DNA of 42,181 nucleotides from a virus, in the IMG/VR virus record IMGVR_UViG_3300009610_000049, positions 1 through 42,181 of that record; one strand, written 5' to 3'. The notes beneath the pieces were generated by a model. That model saw only the letters and a list, made by a program, of their open reading frames with translations. It made no database searches and was not told the origin of the DNA. Numbering within the stretch: the stretch's first letter is position 1; every line of letters begins with the position of its first letter. Positions 28,484 to 37,596 of this stretch are shown here, piece after piece. The position numbers were made by a program, and so were the translations under genes.

Positions 28484-31400
28484 TGGCTGGCACCCTAAAC
28501 GATGCCATTCTATCAGCCACCGGTGGTCCTACTTACAATGATGGTTTGCTAGACTGGTATAGGGATGGAGGGGCGGGTGCAAACTCGCCCTTCCAAGATG
28601 CCGAGCGGCAGTGGCTAATTATACAGCTACTATTCCCCACAATCGTTCTCGATTCTAATAACGATTTGTGGATGAAGTTTCTACCGCCTCCGGGCGCTAT
28701 TAATGACCGTCAGTATAACTATTGGCTTTCTGGGCCTCAATTGCCCATTGCCAACTTGCAGGCCATTGGCGAACTAGCTACTGCCGTAAGCCCTGCAAAT
28801 GCTACCGTAGTCCTTACGGTTGCGACTGACCAATTCGTCAAGAAACAGATCAACGGCGGCGCTACCGTTAACCTGTACGATTGGGTCGTACAGGGTGTGC
28901 CTGCTGACTTTCAGCTTATGGCATCTGGCGTTACGGGAGATTCTGCGAACCTGTCCGGGTCTGCCCTTAACACGTGGCTGCCTGCCCCTGTTTCATGGAC
29001 GATGGCTAATACGGCCGACACCCCTAGTAACAAGTCTGTTTCCTTTACCCTTTCTGTCCGGCGAATCTCCGACGGGCTGCTGCTGAGTCAGGCCCCCGTT
29101 ACGTTGCAGGCTAACGTAACGGCTGCGCCTATCGTTCCCACGGCCGATTTGCAGACGGTCAATCAGACGGCCAATTCTGTTTCCCCGGCCGATGCTTCTG
29201 TCAATGTCGAAATTGCTACCGATGGCTTTGTTCGTGCCTCCATTAATGGGGCAGCCGACGTTAACCTATATCAGTGGATATTGACAGGCGTAGTAGGGGA
29301 CTTCCAATTCAGGGCAACTAACCTCACTGGCGATAGCGCAAACTTCAGCGGTTCGCCCTTCAACGTTTGGACTGCTGCCCCGCTGGATTGGTCGGTTATC
29401 AATTCCTCCGATACGGCGGGCTCTAAGTCTTGTACGTTTACCGTGGAGGTTCGCAGGGTATCCGATTTCGTGGTACTGGATACTGTTCAGTTCACTGAAA
29501 CGGCTACGGTTGCGGCTGCCCCGGCGAACGCTGATTTGCAGCCGATTAGTGAAGTCTCTTCTGCCCAGAGCCCGGCAGACTCTACCATTAACATTCAGGT
29601 ATTGAGCAATGGCACTGTTACCAAGTCGGTTAATGGTGGCGCGGCTACGGTTCTATACACGTGGATCGTTAATGGCGTTGCGGCTGATTTCCAGTTCCGC
29701 CCCTTTAACCTTACGGGCGATACTGCAAACCTCACTGGGTCGGCCTTCAATTCGTTTATCGCGCCGCCGCTTACGTTCACGGTCACTAATGCCAGTGATA
29801 CGGCAGGCACCAAAGGCGTAGACTTTTCGCTGGACGTTCGCCGCGTCGTGGGTAGCGTGCTACTGGATACCACAACGGTTAGCATGGATGCCACCGTTAC
29901 GCCCCCGGCCCCCACGGCTAATCTGGACCCCATTTCTCAGTCCGCTGCTACTACCTCTCCCACGGATGCAACTGTCCTAATTACGGTGGCTACAGATGGC
30001 TTCGTCAAGGCATCCATTAACGGTGGCGCATCGGTTAACCTATACCAATGGCTACTTACTGGCACGGCGGCTGACTTCCAATTCCAGGGTTCGGCGGCTA
30101 CTGGTGACACTGGAAACATACTCGGTACGGCTTTCGGTTCGTACTTTGCTGCGCCTGTATCATGGACGCTGACAAACTCTGACAATGCTACCTCTACCAA
30201 GACGGTCGATTTTACCCTGTCTGTTCGACGCATCCCAGACAACACAGTTTTGGATACGACGACTGTGCATATGGTAGCTGGTGTGACATTGCTTCCGAAT
30301 GCTGATTTGCAGGCCGTTAATCAATCGGCTCTTAATACTTCTCCGAATACTGCTAGCGTTGGCATAGTTGCGGCTACTGATGGTTTCATTAAACTGTCTA
30401 CTAATGGCTCTGCGTTCGCTAATCTCTATTCGTACATAGTGAATGGCGTTGCGGCTGATTTTCAGTTCCGGGCTTCTAACGTTACTGGTGACGCAGGGAA
30501 CCTATCTGGTTCGATTAATGTATGGCAGACTGCCGTTATCGGATGGACTCTGAATAATACGGACCTTACGGCCACCACTAAGAATGTCAGTTTTACCCTT
30601 GAAATTCGCAGGACTTCCGATCAGGTGGTATTGGATACTGTTACGGTCACTTTTGCGGCTCAAGTTCAGGTGCTTCCGAACGCTGATTTGCAGCAACTAA
30701 CTGTACCCTCTTCGGCTGTTAGCCCGGCTAACGCATCTTCTAAGATTACGGTTTCGGCTGATGGCAATGTATACTCTGACGTTAATGGTGGTGGAGATAA
30801 CCTAGAGTTTGTATGGCGGCAGTCAGGCGTGAACACTGACTTCCAATTCCAAGCTTCTAGCCTAGGTGGTTCTAACCCCGGTGACGTTACGGGTTCTGCC
30901 TTTAATACATGGCTGACTGCCCCTGTGTCGTGGACGCTGACCAATTCCGATGATGCAGCGGGCACTAAAGATGCCAATTGGTTCATGGAGGTTCGTAGGA
31001 CGGCAGGCGGCACTGTAATCGACTCTTCTAGCTTCGCCGTTACGGCTCAAGTTACGCCGGGCGCAACCAATATCCCTGCGTTGCTATTCGGGGCCGGTGA
31101 ACTAGGCTTCTGGTTCGATGCGTCGGATATGAGTACGCTATGGCAGGATTCGGCTGGTGCGACGCCTGTGACGGCAGTGGAACAGCCGGTGGGCCGATGG
31201 GCAGATAAGTCGGGCCGGGGCATCATTGCCACGCAAGCCACGGCTGCATCCCGGCCTATATGGAGTGCCCGCAAAAACTTCCTGCAACTCAGTGAGAATT
31301 TTAATAACTCTTATTGGACAAAGGTCGGTTGTACGGTTGATATTGGTGGGCTGAACATAACCGAGACTTCTGCTAATAGTGCCCATTCGATTGCCCGTGC

Positions 31401-32409
31401 TGCTGTTTTGGCTGCTACCCCCGGTCCCACGGCTGGCTATACGCTAACGTCGGCTTTCATTGTAACTCCGGACGGCAGAACTAAGTGCTCATTGATGATC
31501 GCTAATGGGGCAACAAGTCGGTTCTATCGGGTCATGTTCGATCTTACGGGTGCGGGTGCGGTAATCGGTACGCCGGAGAATACAGGCGCTTTGACGAATG
31601 TAGCTAACTCTATTACTAATATCGGTGGTCAATACCATATAAGTGTCACGGCGCAATTCCCGGCAGAGACAGGCGGCGTAGGTACTACCCTGTATGCGGT
31701 CAATGATACCCCGGCAATCGCTTACATCGGCTCTGCTGGCTTGGTTGCGCTAACCGTTGAAAAGGGGCAGTTTGAATACGGCAATGTCTCCACTCTCAAC
31801 GGTCCTGCTGGCAATATTACTACTGGCTATCAATATAGTGAAGCTGCGGCCGTCTATGATTACGCTGGATTCCCCAAGTATCTCCGGTTCGATGGCACAG
31901 ATGATTTCATGGTCACTACGGTTATCAATCTGACCGCGACCAACAAAGTAACTTCGTGGGCCGGTGCGTTGAAGCTAAGTGACAACTCACAGGCCGTCAT
32001 TTTTGAGTGGTCTAATTCGACTGTTAGCAATGCCGGTGTCTTTGGATTCGTCTGCCCGCTTACCAGTGGCCCCAATATCCTCTGGCGTTCACGCGGGACT
32101 ACTACAGCGGATGCTACGCTTACGTCTGGGTTCGCCTCCCCCATCCAGATTGTGGCGACTGGCGAATCTGACATAGCGGCTCCATTGTCTAGAGTTAGGG
32201 CCAATGGACAGACTACTTCTACCGTCACTACTCAGGGCACAGGCAACTTCGGTAACTTCGCTGCTTACATTGCCCGTCGTGGCGGCACTACAAATCAGTA
32301 TACCGGAGGTATTCACCAACTCATAGTACGTGGCGCGGCAACAACGCTTGCCGATATTCAAACAACGGAACAGTTTATCGCTGGAAAGGTTGGAATTACG
32401 CTTCCCTAG
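28483..32409 (+). CDS. Giant adhesin-like protein with six Ig-like repeats and lectin-like C-terminus
   Basis: 1308 residues, the largest protein of the phage. Residues 1-85 are a unique N-terminal attachment domain. Residues about 90-860 are six tandem beta repeats of 127-131 residues. Each begins ADLQ/ANL, has GxxADFQFxA, LTGDxANxxGSAF and xSWTLTNSD, and ends VxFTLEVRR. Residues 865-1308 contain GELGFWFDASDMSTLWQDSA and GQ/EQPVGRWADKSGRG, typical of LamG/ConA-like virion-surface modules. Probably a capsid- or tail-borne fibre that holds the virion at a glycan-rich surface. Start overlaps the previous stop. Confidence 0.8.
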   Translation: MAGTLNDAILSATGGPTYNDGLLDWYRDGGAGANSPFQDAERQWLIIQLLFPTIVLDSNNDLWMKFLPPPGAINDRQYNYWLSGPQLPIANLQAIGELATAVSPANATVVLTVATDQFVKKQINGGATVNLYDWVVQGVPADFQLMASGVTGDSANLSGSALNTWLPAPVSWTMANTADTPSNKSVSFTLSVRRISDGLLLSQAPVTLQANVTAAPIVPTADLQTVNQTANSVSPADASVNVEIATDGFVRASINGAADVNLYQWILTGVVGDFQFRATNLTGDSANFSGSPFNVWTAAPLDWSVINSSDTAGSKSCTFTVEVRRVSDFVVLDTVQFTETATVAAAPANADLQPISEVSSAQSPADSTINIQVLSNGTVTKSVNGGAATVLYTWIVNGVAADFQFRPFNLTGDTANLTGSAFNSFIAPPLTFTVTNASDTAGTKGVDFSLDVRRVVGSVLLDTTTVSMDATVTPPAPTANLDPISQSAATTSPTDATVLITVATDGFVKASINGGASVNLYQWLLTGTAADFQFQGSAATGDTGNILGTAFGSYFAAPVSWTLTNSDNATSTKTVDFTLSVRRIPDNTVLDTTTVHMVAGVTLLPNADLQAVNQSALNTSPNTASVGIVAATDGFIKLSTNGSAFANLYSYIVNGVAADFQFRASNVTGDAGNLSGSINVWQTAVIGWTLNNTDLTATTKNVSFTLEIRRTSDQVVLDTVTVTFAAQVQVLPNADLQQLTVPSSAVSPANASSKITVSADGNVYSDVNGGGDNLEFVWRQSGVNTDFQFQASSLGGSNPGDVTGSAFNTWLTAPVSWTLTNSDDAAGTKDANWFMEVRRTAGGTVIDSSSFAVTAQVTPGATNIPALLFGAGELGFWFDASDMSTLWQDSAGATPVTAVEQPVGRWADKSGRGIIATQATAASRPIWSARKNFLQLSENFNNSYWTKVGCTVDIGGLNITETSANSAHSIARAAVLAATPGPTAGYTLTSAFIVTPDGRTKCSLMIANGATSRFYRVMFDLTGAGAVIGTPENTGALTNVANSITNIGGQYHISVTAQFPAETGGVGTTLYAVNDTPAIAYIGSAGLVALTVEKGQFEYGNVSTLNGPAGNITTGYQYSEAAAVYDYAGFPKYLRFDGTDDFMVTTVINLTATNKVTSWAGALKLSDNSQAVIFEWSNSTVSNAGVFGFVCPLTSGPNILWRSRGTTTADATLTSGFASPIQIVATGESDIAAPLSRVRANGQTTSTVTTQGTGNFGNFAAYIARRGGTTNQYTGGIHQLIVRGAATTLADIQTTEQFIAGKVGITLP
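28750..31062 (+). repeat. Six tandem repeats of about 384-393 bp
   Basis: Units start at 28750, 29143, 29530, 29917, 30301 and 30682, all in frame, each 127-131 codons. The protein repeats are similar but the DNA is diverged, so the duplications are old or selected to differ. Confidence 0.8.
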
Positions 32410-32418
32410 GAGTACGTT

Positions 32419-32889
32419 ATGAAGACGCTATTAGTAGCCGCATTGGCAAGCACGCTGTTGCTAGGCTGTGCTACTGATGCCGATGCCCAATTCCGCCCGA
32501 GAATCCAGATTAATATTCCGATCTTTACGGGCTATCTGGTTCACGAAAATCGGAACTATTGTTTCTATCGGTATCCCAATGGACAGGTTGAACGAGTTTC
32601 GCGTGATTGGGCATATCGGGGTGAACGTGATCGGTATGACCGGGATGGTCGCTGGGATCGTTATGGCCGGTATGATCGTGACGGTCGCCGTGACCCAGCA
32701 TATCGCTATTACAGTGATGGCCGTTATGACCGCGATGATGATAGCCGGCATGATGGGCGTTGGGGCTGGGGTCGTTATCAGCGAGCCTGCCCACAAAACT
32801 ACTCGGTTCGTATAGAGTTTGATTTGAACAGGGACCGTGACCGGTATCGCCACGATGATCGGGATTACAGGGATCGTCCTACCCGTTAG
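32419..32889 (+). CDS. Lipoprotein with Arg/Asp/Tyr repeats
   Basis: 156 residues. The N-terminus MKTLLVAALASTLLLGC has a lipobox (LLLG-Cys17), so the mature protein would be lipid-anchored in the envelope. A short ordered segment (ITGYLVHENRNYCFYRYPNGQ) is followed by an Arg/Asp/Tyr/Gly-rich region with repeated RYDRDGR, a Cys-containing RACPQNY and a final strongly charged tail. It may be an envelope or outer-membrane-facing protein, possibly an Rz1-like or exclusion lipoprotein. The gene order with the next small membrane protein is compatible with a lysis pair. Confidence 0.68.
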   Translation: MKTLLVAALASTLLLGCATDADAQFRPRIQINIPIFTGYLVHENRNYCFYRYPNGQVERVSRDWAYRGERDRYDRDGRWDRYGRYDRDGRRDPAYRYYSDGRYDRDDDSRHDGRWGWGRYQRACPQNYSVRIEFDLNRDRDRYRHDDRDYRDRPTR

Positions 32890-32898
32890 GAGAGCGAA

Positions 32899-33054
32899 AT
32901 GACCATTACCATTACAGTGCTATTGCTCATCGCCTTACTCTGCCTGATTCTGGCAGCCTTCAATGTCAGTCCGAGCCCGCGTGTTTCGATGGGCTGGCTA
33001 GGTCTGGCTATTGTCACCCTCGTTGCTATCGTAGAACGGGGCCTTATTGGCTAG
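32899..33054 (+). CDS. 51-residue membrane protein with two transmembrane segments
   Basis: MTITITVLLLIALLCLILAA, then a short loop (FNVSPSPRVSMG) and WLGLAIVTLVAIVERGLIG. The AGGAG ribosome site is well placed, 9 bp after the lipoprotein. Two hydrophobic helices with a short turn are the layout of small class II holin-like proteins, but nothing beyond topology supports that. Candidate lysis or membrane-channel protein. Confidence 0.62.
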   Translation: MTITITVLLLIALLCLILAAFNVSPSPRVSMGWLGLAIVTLVAIVERGLIG

Positions 33055-33081
33055 TAGTACAGCCGCCCTTAGGAGTATTTT

Positions 33082-33669
33082 ATGTCATCCGTTGCTGATT
33101 TCGATGTTGAAGACTTTGAATCCCGCGACAGGGGTAAGGAAAAGAATTATGTCCGGTTCTATATCAAGGCTAAGGAAGACCCTGAAAAGTCTGCATCCGA
33201 GGGCCGTCCTATCTATGTGGATAGGGAATATATCGAGATTCGTGCGCCTGGTAATCAAACGAACATAGTAGACCGCCCGGTATCGGACAAAGATAAGCAG
33301 GACTATCGCCGTGCTTATGCCATGTTCAAAGCCGGTGATGCAGAGCAGGTGATCGGCACCCCTCTTTCTGAGGTTACGTGGATCACTCGTTCACAGGTCG
33401 AAGAACTGTCTTACTGGCGCGTGAGGACTTTGGAACAGCTTGCCGCCGTGGGTGATGACGTTTGCTCCCGTCATCCGGGCCTTACAACTCTGAAGAATAA
33501 GGCCATCCAGTTCGTAGCGAAGTCCGAAGCAAATGCCCCGTTCATTGCCCTGCATGAAAAGAACAAGAAACTGGAAGAAGAAATGGCTGCCATGAAGCAG
33601 GCCATGGAAGAGCAAACGGCCATCATTCGTAGTCTCCAAAGCGCGCAGCAAGGGAAGGTAGCCAAGTAG
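33082..33669 (+). CDS. Hypothetical virion-unit protein with C-terminal coiled coil
   Basis: 195 residues. The N-terminal half includes VRFYIKAKEDPEKSASEGRP and YVDREYIEIRAPGNQTNIVDRPVSD, a mixed beta segment. The middle DKQDYRRAYAMFKAGDAEQVIGTPL and WRVRTLEQLAAVGDDVCSRHPG follow, and a coiled coil (EKNKKLEEEMAAMKQAMEEQ) at the end. GGAG ribosome site. Proteins with this arrangement are found beside head-tail joining genes, so a head-completion or capsid-associated role is plausible, but it was not identified. Confidence 0.62.
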   Translation: MSSVADFDVEDFESRDRGKEKNYVRFYIKAKEDPEKSASEGRPIYVDREYIEIRAPGNQTNIVDRPVSDKDKQDYRRAYAMFKAGDAEQVIGTPLSEVTWITRSQVEELSYWRVRTLEQLAAVGDDVCSRHPGLTTLKNKAIQFVAKSEANAPFIALHEKNKKLEEEMAAMKQAMEEQTAIIRSLQSAQQGKVAK

Positions 33670-33679
33670 GAGTTTAGTC

Positions 33680-34393
33680 ATGGCACAGTCTGTCCTCCAA
33701 TTGGTCAACAAAGCCCTGCAAGAGATTGGCTTGCCGCAGGTGCTTACTATTGTGTCTGCGCCGGACGATCAAACCGGCTTCCAGACACTCGGCCTCTTGA
33801 ACGCACTGGGGAATCAGCTAATCAAGGTACATGATTGGCAGTTCCTAGAGAAGACCCAGACGTTTGTGGGGGACGGTATCCAGACTGAGTTCACGCTTCC
33901 TGAGGATTACAAAAGGATCGTGAATCAAACCCAGTGGAGCAGTAAGAATAAGCGACCGATGTATGGACCCATGACCCCACAAGGATGGTCATGGGTCCAA
34001 TTCGGCATTGTGTCGGTAGGTGTGTACTATCGCTATCGAGTGCTACGCAATAAGTTCACCGTATTTCCTACGCCCGCAGATCAAGAACAAATCAACTTTT
34101 TCTATATCAGCAAGCATTGGGTTTATGACCCACTTACTGATACCTATAAGGACAACATTACGGCCGACACTGATGAGACAGTCTTTGAAGACTATCTTAT
34201 GATCGCTGGTATCAAGTTTAAGTTGTGGGCGGCGAAGGGTATGGATGCGTCGGAACTGAGCCGTGAATTCGACTACATGCTGAACAATGAAAAAGCCCAG
34301 AATCAAGGTGCCCCGGTTATCCAGCTAGACAAGCGTTGGGACTACTTGTATATCTCCGGGCAAAATGTGCCGGATGGGAGCTGGAATGTTTAA
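33680..34393 (+). CDS. Tail tube protein A-like (T7 gp11-like adaptor)
   Basis: 237 residues. Connects the portal to the tail nozzle in podoviruses. Features: an early LQLVNKALQEIGLPQV, HDWQFLEKTQTF near 55, then FVGDGIQTEFTLPEDYKRIV and FPTPADQEQINFFYISKHWVYD, and DTDETVFEDYLMIAGIKFKLWAAKG near the end. All are typical of the short-tail adaptor family. Good AGGAG ribosome site. Absence of a tape measure or sheath gene anywhere supports a short tail. Confidence 0.8.
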   Translation: MAQSVLQLVNKALQEIGLPQVLTIVSAPDDQTGFQTLGLLNALGNQLIKVHDWQFLEKTQTFVGDGIQTEFTLPEDYKRIVNQTQWSSKNKRPMYGPMTPQGWSWVQFGIVSVGVYYRYRVLRNKFTVFPTPADQEQINFFYISKHWVYDPLTDTYKDNITADTDETVFEDYLMIAGIKFKLWAAKGMDASELSREFDYMLNNEKAQNQGAPVIQLDKRWDYLYISGQNVPDGSWNV

Positions 34394-36002
34394 GCTAAAG
34401 TCTCCCCAGCCTCAGGTATCACAGGCGCTTGCCTTGCTTGCGCCAACGGGCGGCATTAATGACCTAGACCCATTGGCGAAGATGGGTCCGGAGTTTATGA
34501 TTGATGCCATGAACCTCTATCCCGACAACGGGCTAGTGGTCGTGCGCCCCGGATACAGGGAGTATTGCACTGGCCTAGGCGGCGGTGCGGTTAAGACCAT
34601 TATGAGCTTCAATGCACAGGACGGTACTTTCCACAAGTTTGCTGCCACGGATGCAGGCATATATAATATCTCTGCCCCGATACAAAATCCTGTCCTCGCC
34701 ACGTCTGCGACCTTCGGTGAGTGGGAGTATACCAATTTTGCTACCTCCGCAGGGCAGTATCTCATTGCTGTTAACGGTGTTGATCCCGCAAAATTTTATA
34801 ATGGAACTTCGTGGCAAATCTTCACTGAGGTTGCGACCCCAGTTAACCCCGGCGAAATCAAGGGTGTCAACCCTTCTACCTTTGATTATGTCATCGCGCA
34901 TAAGGCGCGGCTATGGTTCATTCAAAAGAACACAATGACGGCTTGGTATCTTCCCGTTGACTCATTGGGCGGGGAAGCGAAGCCGTTTTATGTGGGGGGC
35001 ATCTTCAATCGTGGTGGATTCCTGAGGATGCTAGCACGATGGTCGTCTGATACAGGAGAAGGACTAGATGACCGCCTTATTTTCTTCACGTCAACCGGGG
35101 AGATTGCTTCATATGCTGGCAATGACCCTTCCAACTCAGCGGATTGGTCATTGGATTCGATCTTTTTTGTTGCGTCACCCCTCAGCAAAAGGTCGGTGGC
35201 TCCCTATGGCGGCGATATTATGCTTCTATGCCGTCGTGGGTTGGTTCCTCTTTCATCCCTCGTAACTGGGCAAGCTACAGAAGTGCTATATTCGGGTGCG
35301 CTATCCCGGCGTATCTCCCGAACGCTCCTGCGACTGTCCTCCATTGCAGCCCCTCCCTTCCCCCCTGAAGTACGGTTGCATGAAGACGCTGCTTGGGCGG
35401 TAATTAATATCTTCGATCCGGCGGTAGCTGGCGGTAGGTTCGATGGCACGAACGGGCCCATACAACTGGTAATGAATGTGCTTACAGGCGCGTGGGGTAA
35501 GTTTAATTATCCCTGCCGTACCGTGCGCAGCATTGATACCGTGCTGTATATGGGCACCGATGACGGCCGGGTACTGGCGGTTACCCCGGATGCGTTTGTA
35601 GACAATCGGCTTTTCAATGGCGTGGGCGGTGATCCGATTCAGGCTTACGGCATGGGTGCCTACACGTATCTTGAGAACCCGACTGTTAACAAACATGCCA
35701 AGCTGATCCGCCCCGTGTTTCAGGCGGAAGTGGTGCCCTCGTTTGTCATTCGTGTCCTACCAGATTTCCGGCTCGACCGTTTGGAGCAAGTACCCCCGCC
35801 TTCGCTGTCAATTGGTAATGCTAGGTGGGACGTGAGTTTTTGGGACCAAGCAAACTGGGCAGGCGCCGAAAACGTTTACAGGCCATGGCGTTCCGCTAAC
35901 GTACTGGGCTACGCTTTTGCCTGGCAAATGCGCATATCAACGTCATCCGCACTTGGCCTATCGGACCTAGAGTGGGTATGGGAGAATGGTGGACTCGTAT
36001 GA
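34386..36002 (+). CDS. Tail nozzle or stabilisation protein
   Basis: 538 residues from the ATG that overlaps the previous stop and has GGGAG upstream; an upstream start at 34365 is less likely. The start LALLAPTGGINDLDPLAKMGPEFMIDAMNLYPDNGLVVVRPGYREY is typical of podovirus tail nozzle or packaged-DNA stabilisation proteins (T7 gp12/P22 gp10-like). Repeated beta-propeller-like strands follow. A late SLSIGNARWDVSFWDQANW agrees. Closes the tail after packaging. Confidence 0.72.
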   Translation: MFKLKSPQPQVSQALALLAPTGGINDLDPLAKMGPEFMIDAMNLYPDNGLVVVRPGYREYCTGLGGGAVKTIMSFNAQDGTFHKFAATDAGIYNISAPIQNPVLATSATFGEWEYTNFATSAGQYLIAVNGVDPAKFYNGTSWQIFTEVATPVNPGEIKGVNPSTFDYVIAHKARLWFIQKNTMTAWYLPVDSLGGEAKPFYVGGIFNRGGFLRMLARWSSDTGEGLDDRLIFFTSTGEIASYAGNDPSNSADWSLDSIFFVASPLSKRSVAPYGGDIMLLCRRGLVPLSSLVTGQATEVLYSGALSRRISRTLLRLSSIAAPPFPPEVRLHEDAAWAVINIFDPAVAGGRFDGTNGPIQLVMNVLTGAWGKFNYPCRTVRSIDTVLYMGTDDGRVLAVTPDAFVDNRLFNGVGGDPIQAYGMGAYTYLENPTVNKHAKLIRPVFQAEVVPSFVIRVLPDFRLDRLEQVPPPSLSIGNARWDVSFWDQANWAGAENVYRPWRSANVLGYAFAWQMRISTSSALGLSDLEWVWENGGLV

Positions 36003-36478
36003 GATGGCTCAATTCTGACCCCCAATTTCTCCCTCATCTAGCGGATGCTCTAGAGGTATCGCCTACTCCAAACGCGGTGTGCATTGCGGAGTTCGATGAT
36101 TCAGTACCAGTCTGCGGAGTGCTTTTCGATGGCTACAATGGTAAGTCTATCCACGCACACATTTGGATTGCACCGGGACGCAAGCCTTCTCGTATGTGGT
36201 GGTATGCCATCTATGATTATATGTTCCGACAATGTGAAGTGGCAAATGTTATCGGCACGGTTCCTAGTAGTAATAAAGCAGCACAACGATTGGACGAGCA
36301 TCTGGGCTTCCGGCTCCGTGCTGTAGTCCCTAATTACTATCCAAGTGGCGATGATATGTTGCTCTACGTATGTACCGCCGAAACAGCCATAAACTGGCAG
36401 CGATTCCGGCCCGCTAGTTTCCGTCTGACGCAGGAGCAGGATAATGGGAAGCAAGAAGAAAGCGCCGCCGCCTCCTGA
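35999..36478 (+). CDS. GNAT-family N-acetyltransferase
   Basis: 159 residues, start in ATGA overlap with the previous stop. The C-terminal half has the acetyl-CoA fold signature: IGTVPSSNKAAQRLDEHLGFRLRAVV, where the Asn/Ala/Ala run precedes a helix and LGF strand. The preceding part has AEFDDSVPVCGVLFDGYNGKSIHAHIWIAPGR as the central strands. The usual Q/RxxGxG/A loop is not obvious, so the substrate and activity are uncertain. Overlaps the next gene by 35 bp. A similar enzyme is found in other podophages within structural operons; target unknown. Confidence 0.75.
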   Translation: MRWLNSDPQFLPHLADALEVSPTPNAVCIAEFDDSVPVCGVLFDGYNGKSIHAHIWIAPGRKPSRMWWYAIYDYMFRQCEVANVIGTVPSSNKAAQRLDEHLGFRLRAVVPNYYPSGDDMLLYVCTAETAINWQRFRPASFRLTQEQDNGKQEESAAAS

Positions 36479-37595
36479 TTATAAGGCTCTCGCCGAGCAG
36501 CAGGCCGCGTTGCAAAATCAAATGTTGCAGACGCAGACCGAGGCTAATCGCCCCGATCAAATTTCGGCTATGGGCTCACTGAAGTGGTCGCAAGACCCAG
36601 CCACGGGTAGATGGACCCAGACAGAAGAGCTAAATCCTGAGGCGCGTAGTGCGCTAGATCAGGCTCTAGCCCTACAGACTGAGCAGATCGGCCAGATTGG
36701 TGATTTGATGGGCGAAGGTCGCTTCAAAGGCGGCCCGCAGATGCCCACCTATGACCCTGCCTCCGGCGAACAGTATGCCCAAAGGTTTACTGAGTCGTTG
36801 ATGGGTCGTTTGCGGCCTCAGCAAGCGATGGATCAGGAGCAAATGACGACTAAGCTTCGGCTACAGGGTTTGCAGCCCGGTACTGAGGCATATAATCGTG
36901 CATATCAAAACCTGCTTACGTCGCAGGGCGACGTTAACACGCAAGCTAACCTCCAAGGGCTATTGGCTGGTGGCAAGGAAGCACGTGATATCTATACCAC
37001 TCAGCTAGGCGGTCAGCAGCAGGGCTATACGCAGGAACTACAGAACTATTTGCTGCCATGGGAGACTGCCGCAAAGACGCAGGGCATTGCTAATCAAATC
37101 AAGATGCCCTCGTTCGCAGGATTCAGTCAGGCAGGCGTAGGCGAAGCGCCAAAGGTAATGGACGCAGCGCAGCAGCAGTACGCCCAGCAAATGCAGCAGT
37201 ATAATGAGGCCGCACAGTCCAAGCAGGGTAAGGGTCAGGCCATTGGCTCCCTTGCTGGTACGGTTGGTGGCGCTATGTTCGGTGGTCCGGTAGGCGCTTC
37301 CCTAGGTTCGTCGCTTGGCGGCGCAGCCGGTGGCGCACTGTTCTCTGATGCCACACTAAAGGACGATATTGAAACTCTTAGTGATGAAGATTGCTACCGT
37401 GCCATGATGCGGATTAGCCCGCACACATTCTCATGGCCGAATGGCAAGCGTGATACTGGCCTGATTGCGCAAGAAGTAGCGCAGCATCTACCCCAGCTAA
37501 TTCAGAAGGCGGAACAGGGCTTGCTGATGGTCAATTATGCTAAGTTCGCAACGCTGCTACTTGGGGCGTTCCGGCATCTAGCGAAGGGGGCCTGA
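36444..37595 (+). CDS. Ejection/internal virion protein with C-terminal S74 domain
   Basis: 383 residues. A Gln-rich helical body (residues 10-255; ALAEQQAALQNQMLQTQTEA, many QQ runs) is followed by a glycine-rich segment (AIGSLAGTVGGAMFGGPVGASLGSSLGG; near 268-298) that could enter membranes. The last 80 residues (SDATLKDDIETLSDED, SPHTFSWPNGKRDTGLIAQEV) form a short Peptidase_S74-like chaperone domain. Thus a trimerising, possibly self-processed, ejection protein. Second S74 domain in this genome besides the tail fibre. Confidence 0.72.
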   Translation: MGSKKKAPPPPDYKALAEQQAALQNQMLQTQTEANRPDQISAMGSLKWSQDPATGRWTQTEELNPEARSALDQALALQTEQIGQIGDLMGEGRFKGGPQMPTYDPASGEQYAQRFTESLMGRLRPQQAMDQEQMTTKLRLQGLQPGTEAYNRAYQNLLTSQGDVNTQANLQGLLAGGKEARDIYTTQLGGQQQGYTQELQNYLLPWETAAKTQGIANQIKMPSFAGFSQAGVGEAPKVMDAAQQQYAQQMQQYNEAAQSKQGKGQAIGSLAGTVGGAMFGGPVGASLGSSLGGAAGGALFSDATLKDDIETLSDEDCYRAMMRISPHTFSWPNGKRDTGLIAQEVAQHLPQLIQKAEQGLLMVNYAKFATLLLGAFRHLAKGA

Positions 37596-37596
37596 A

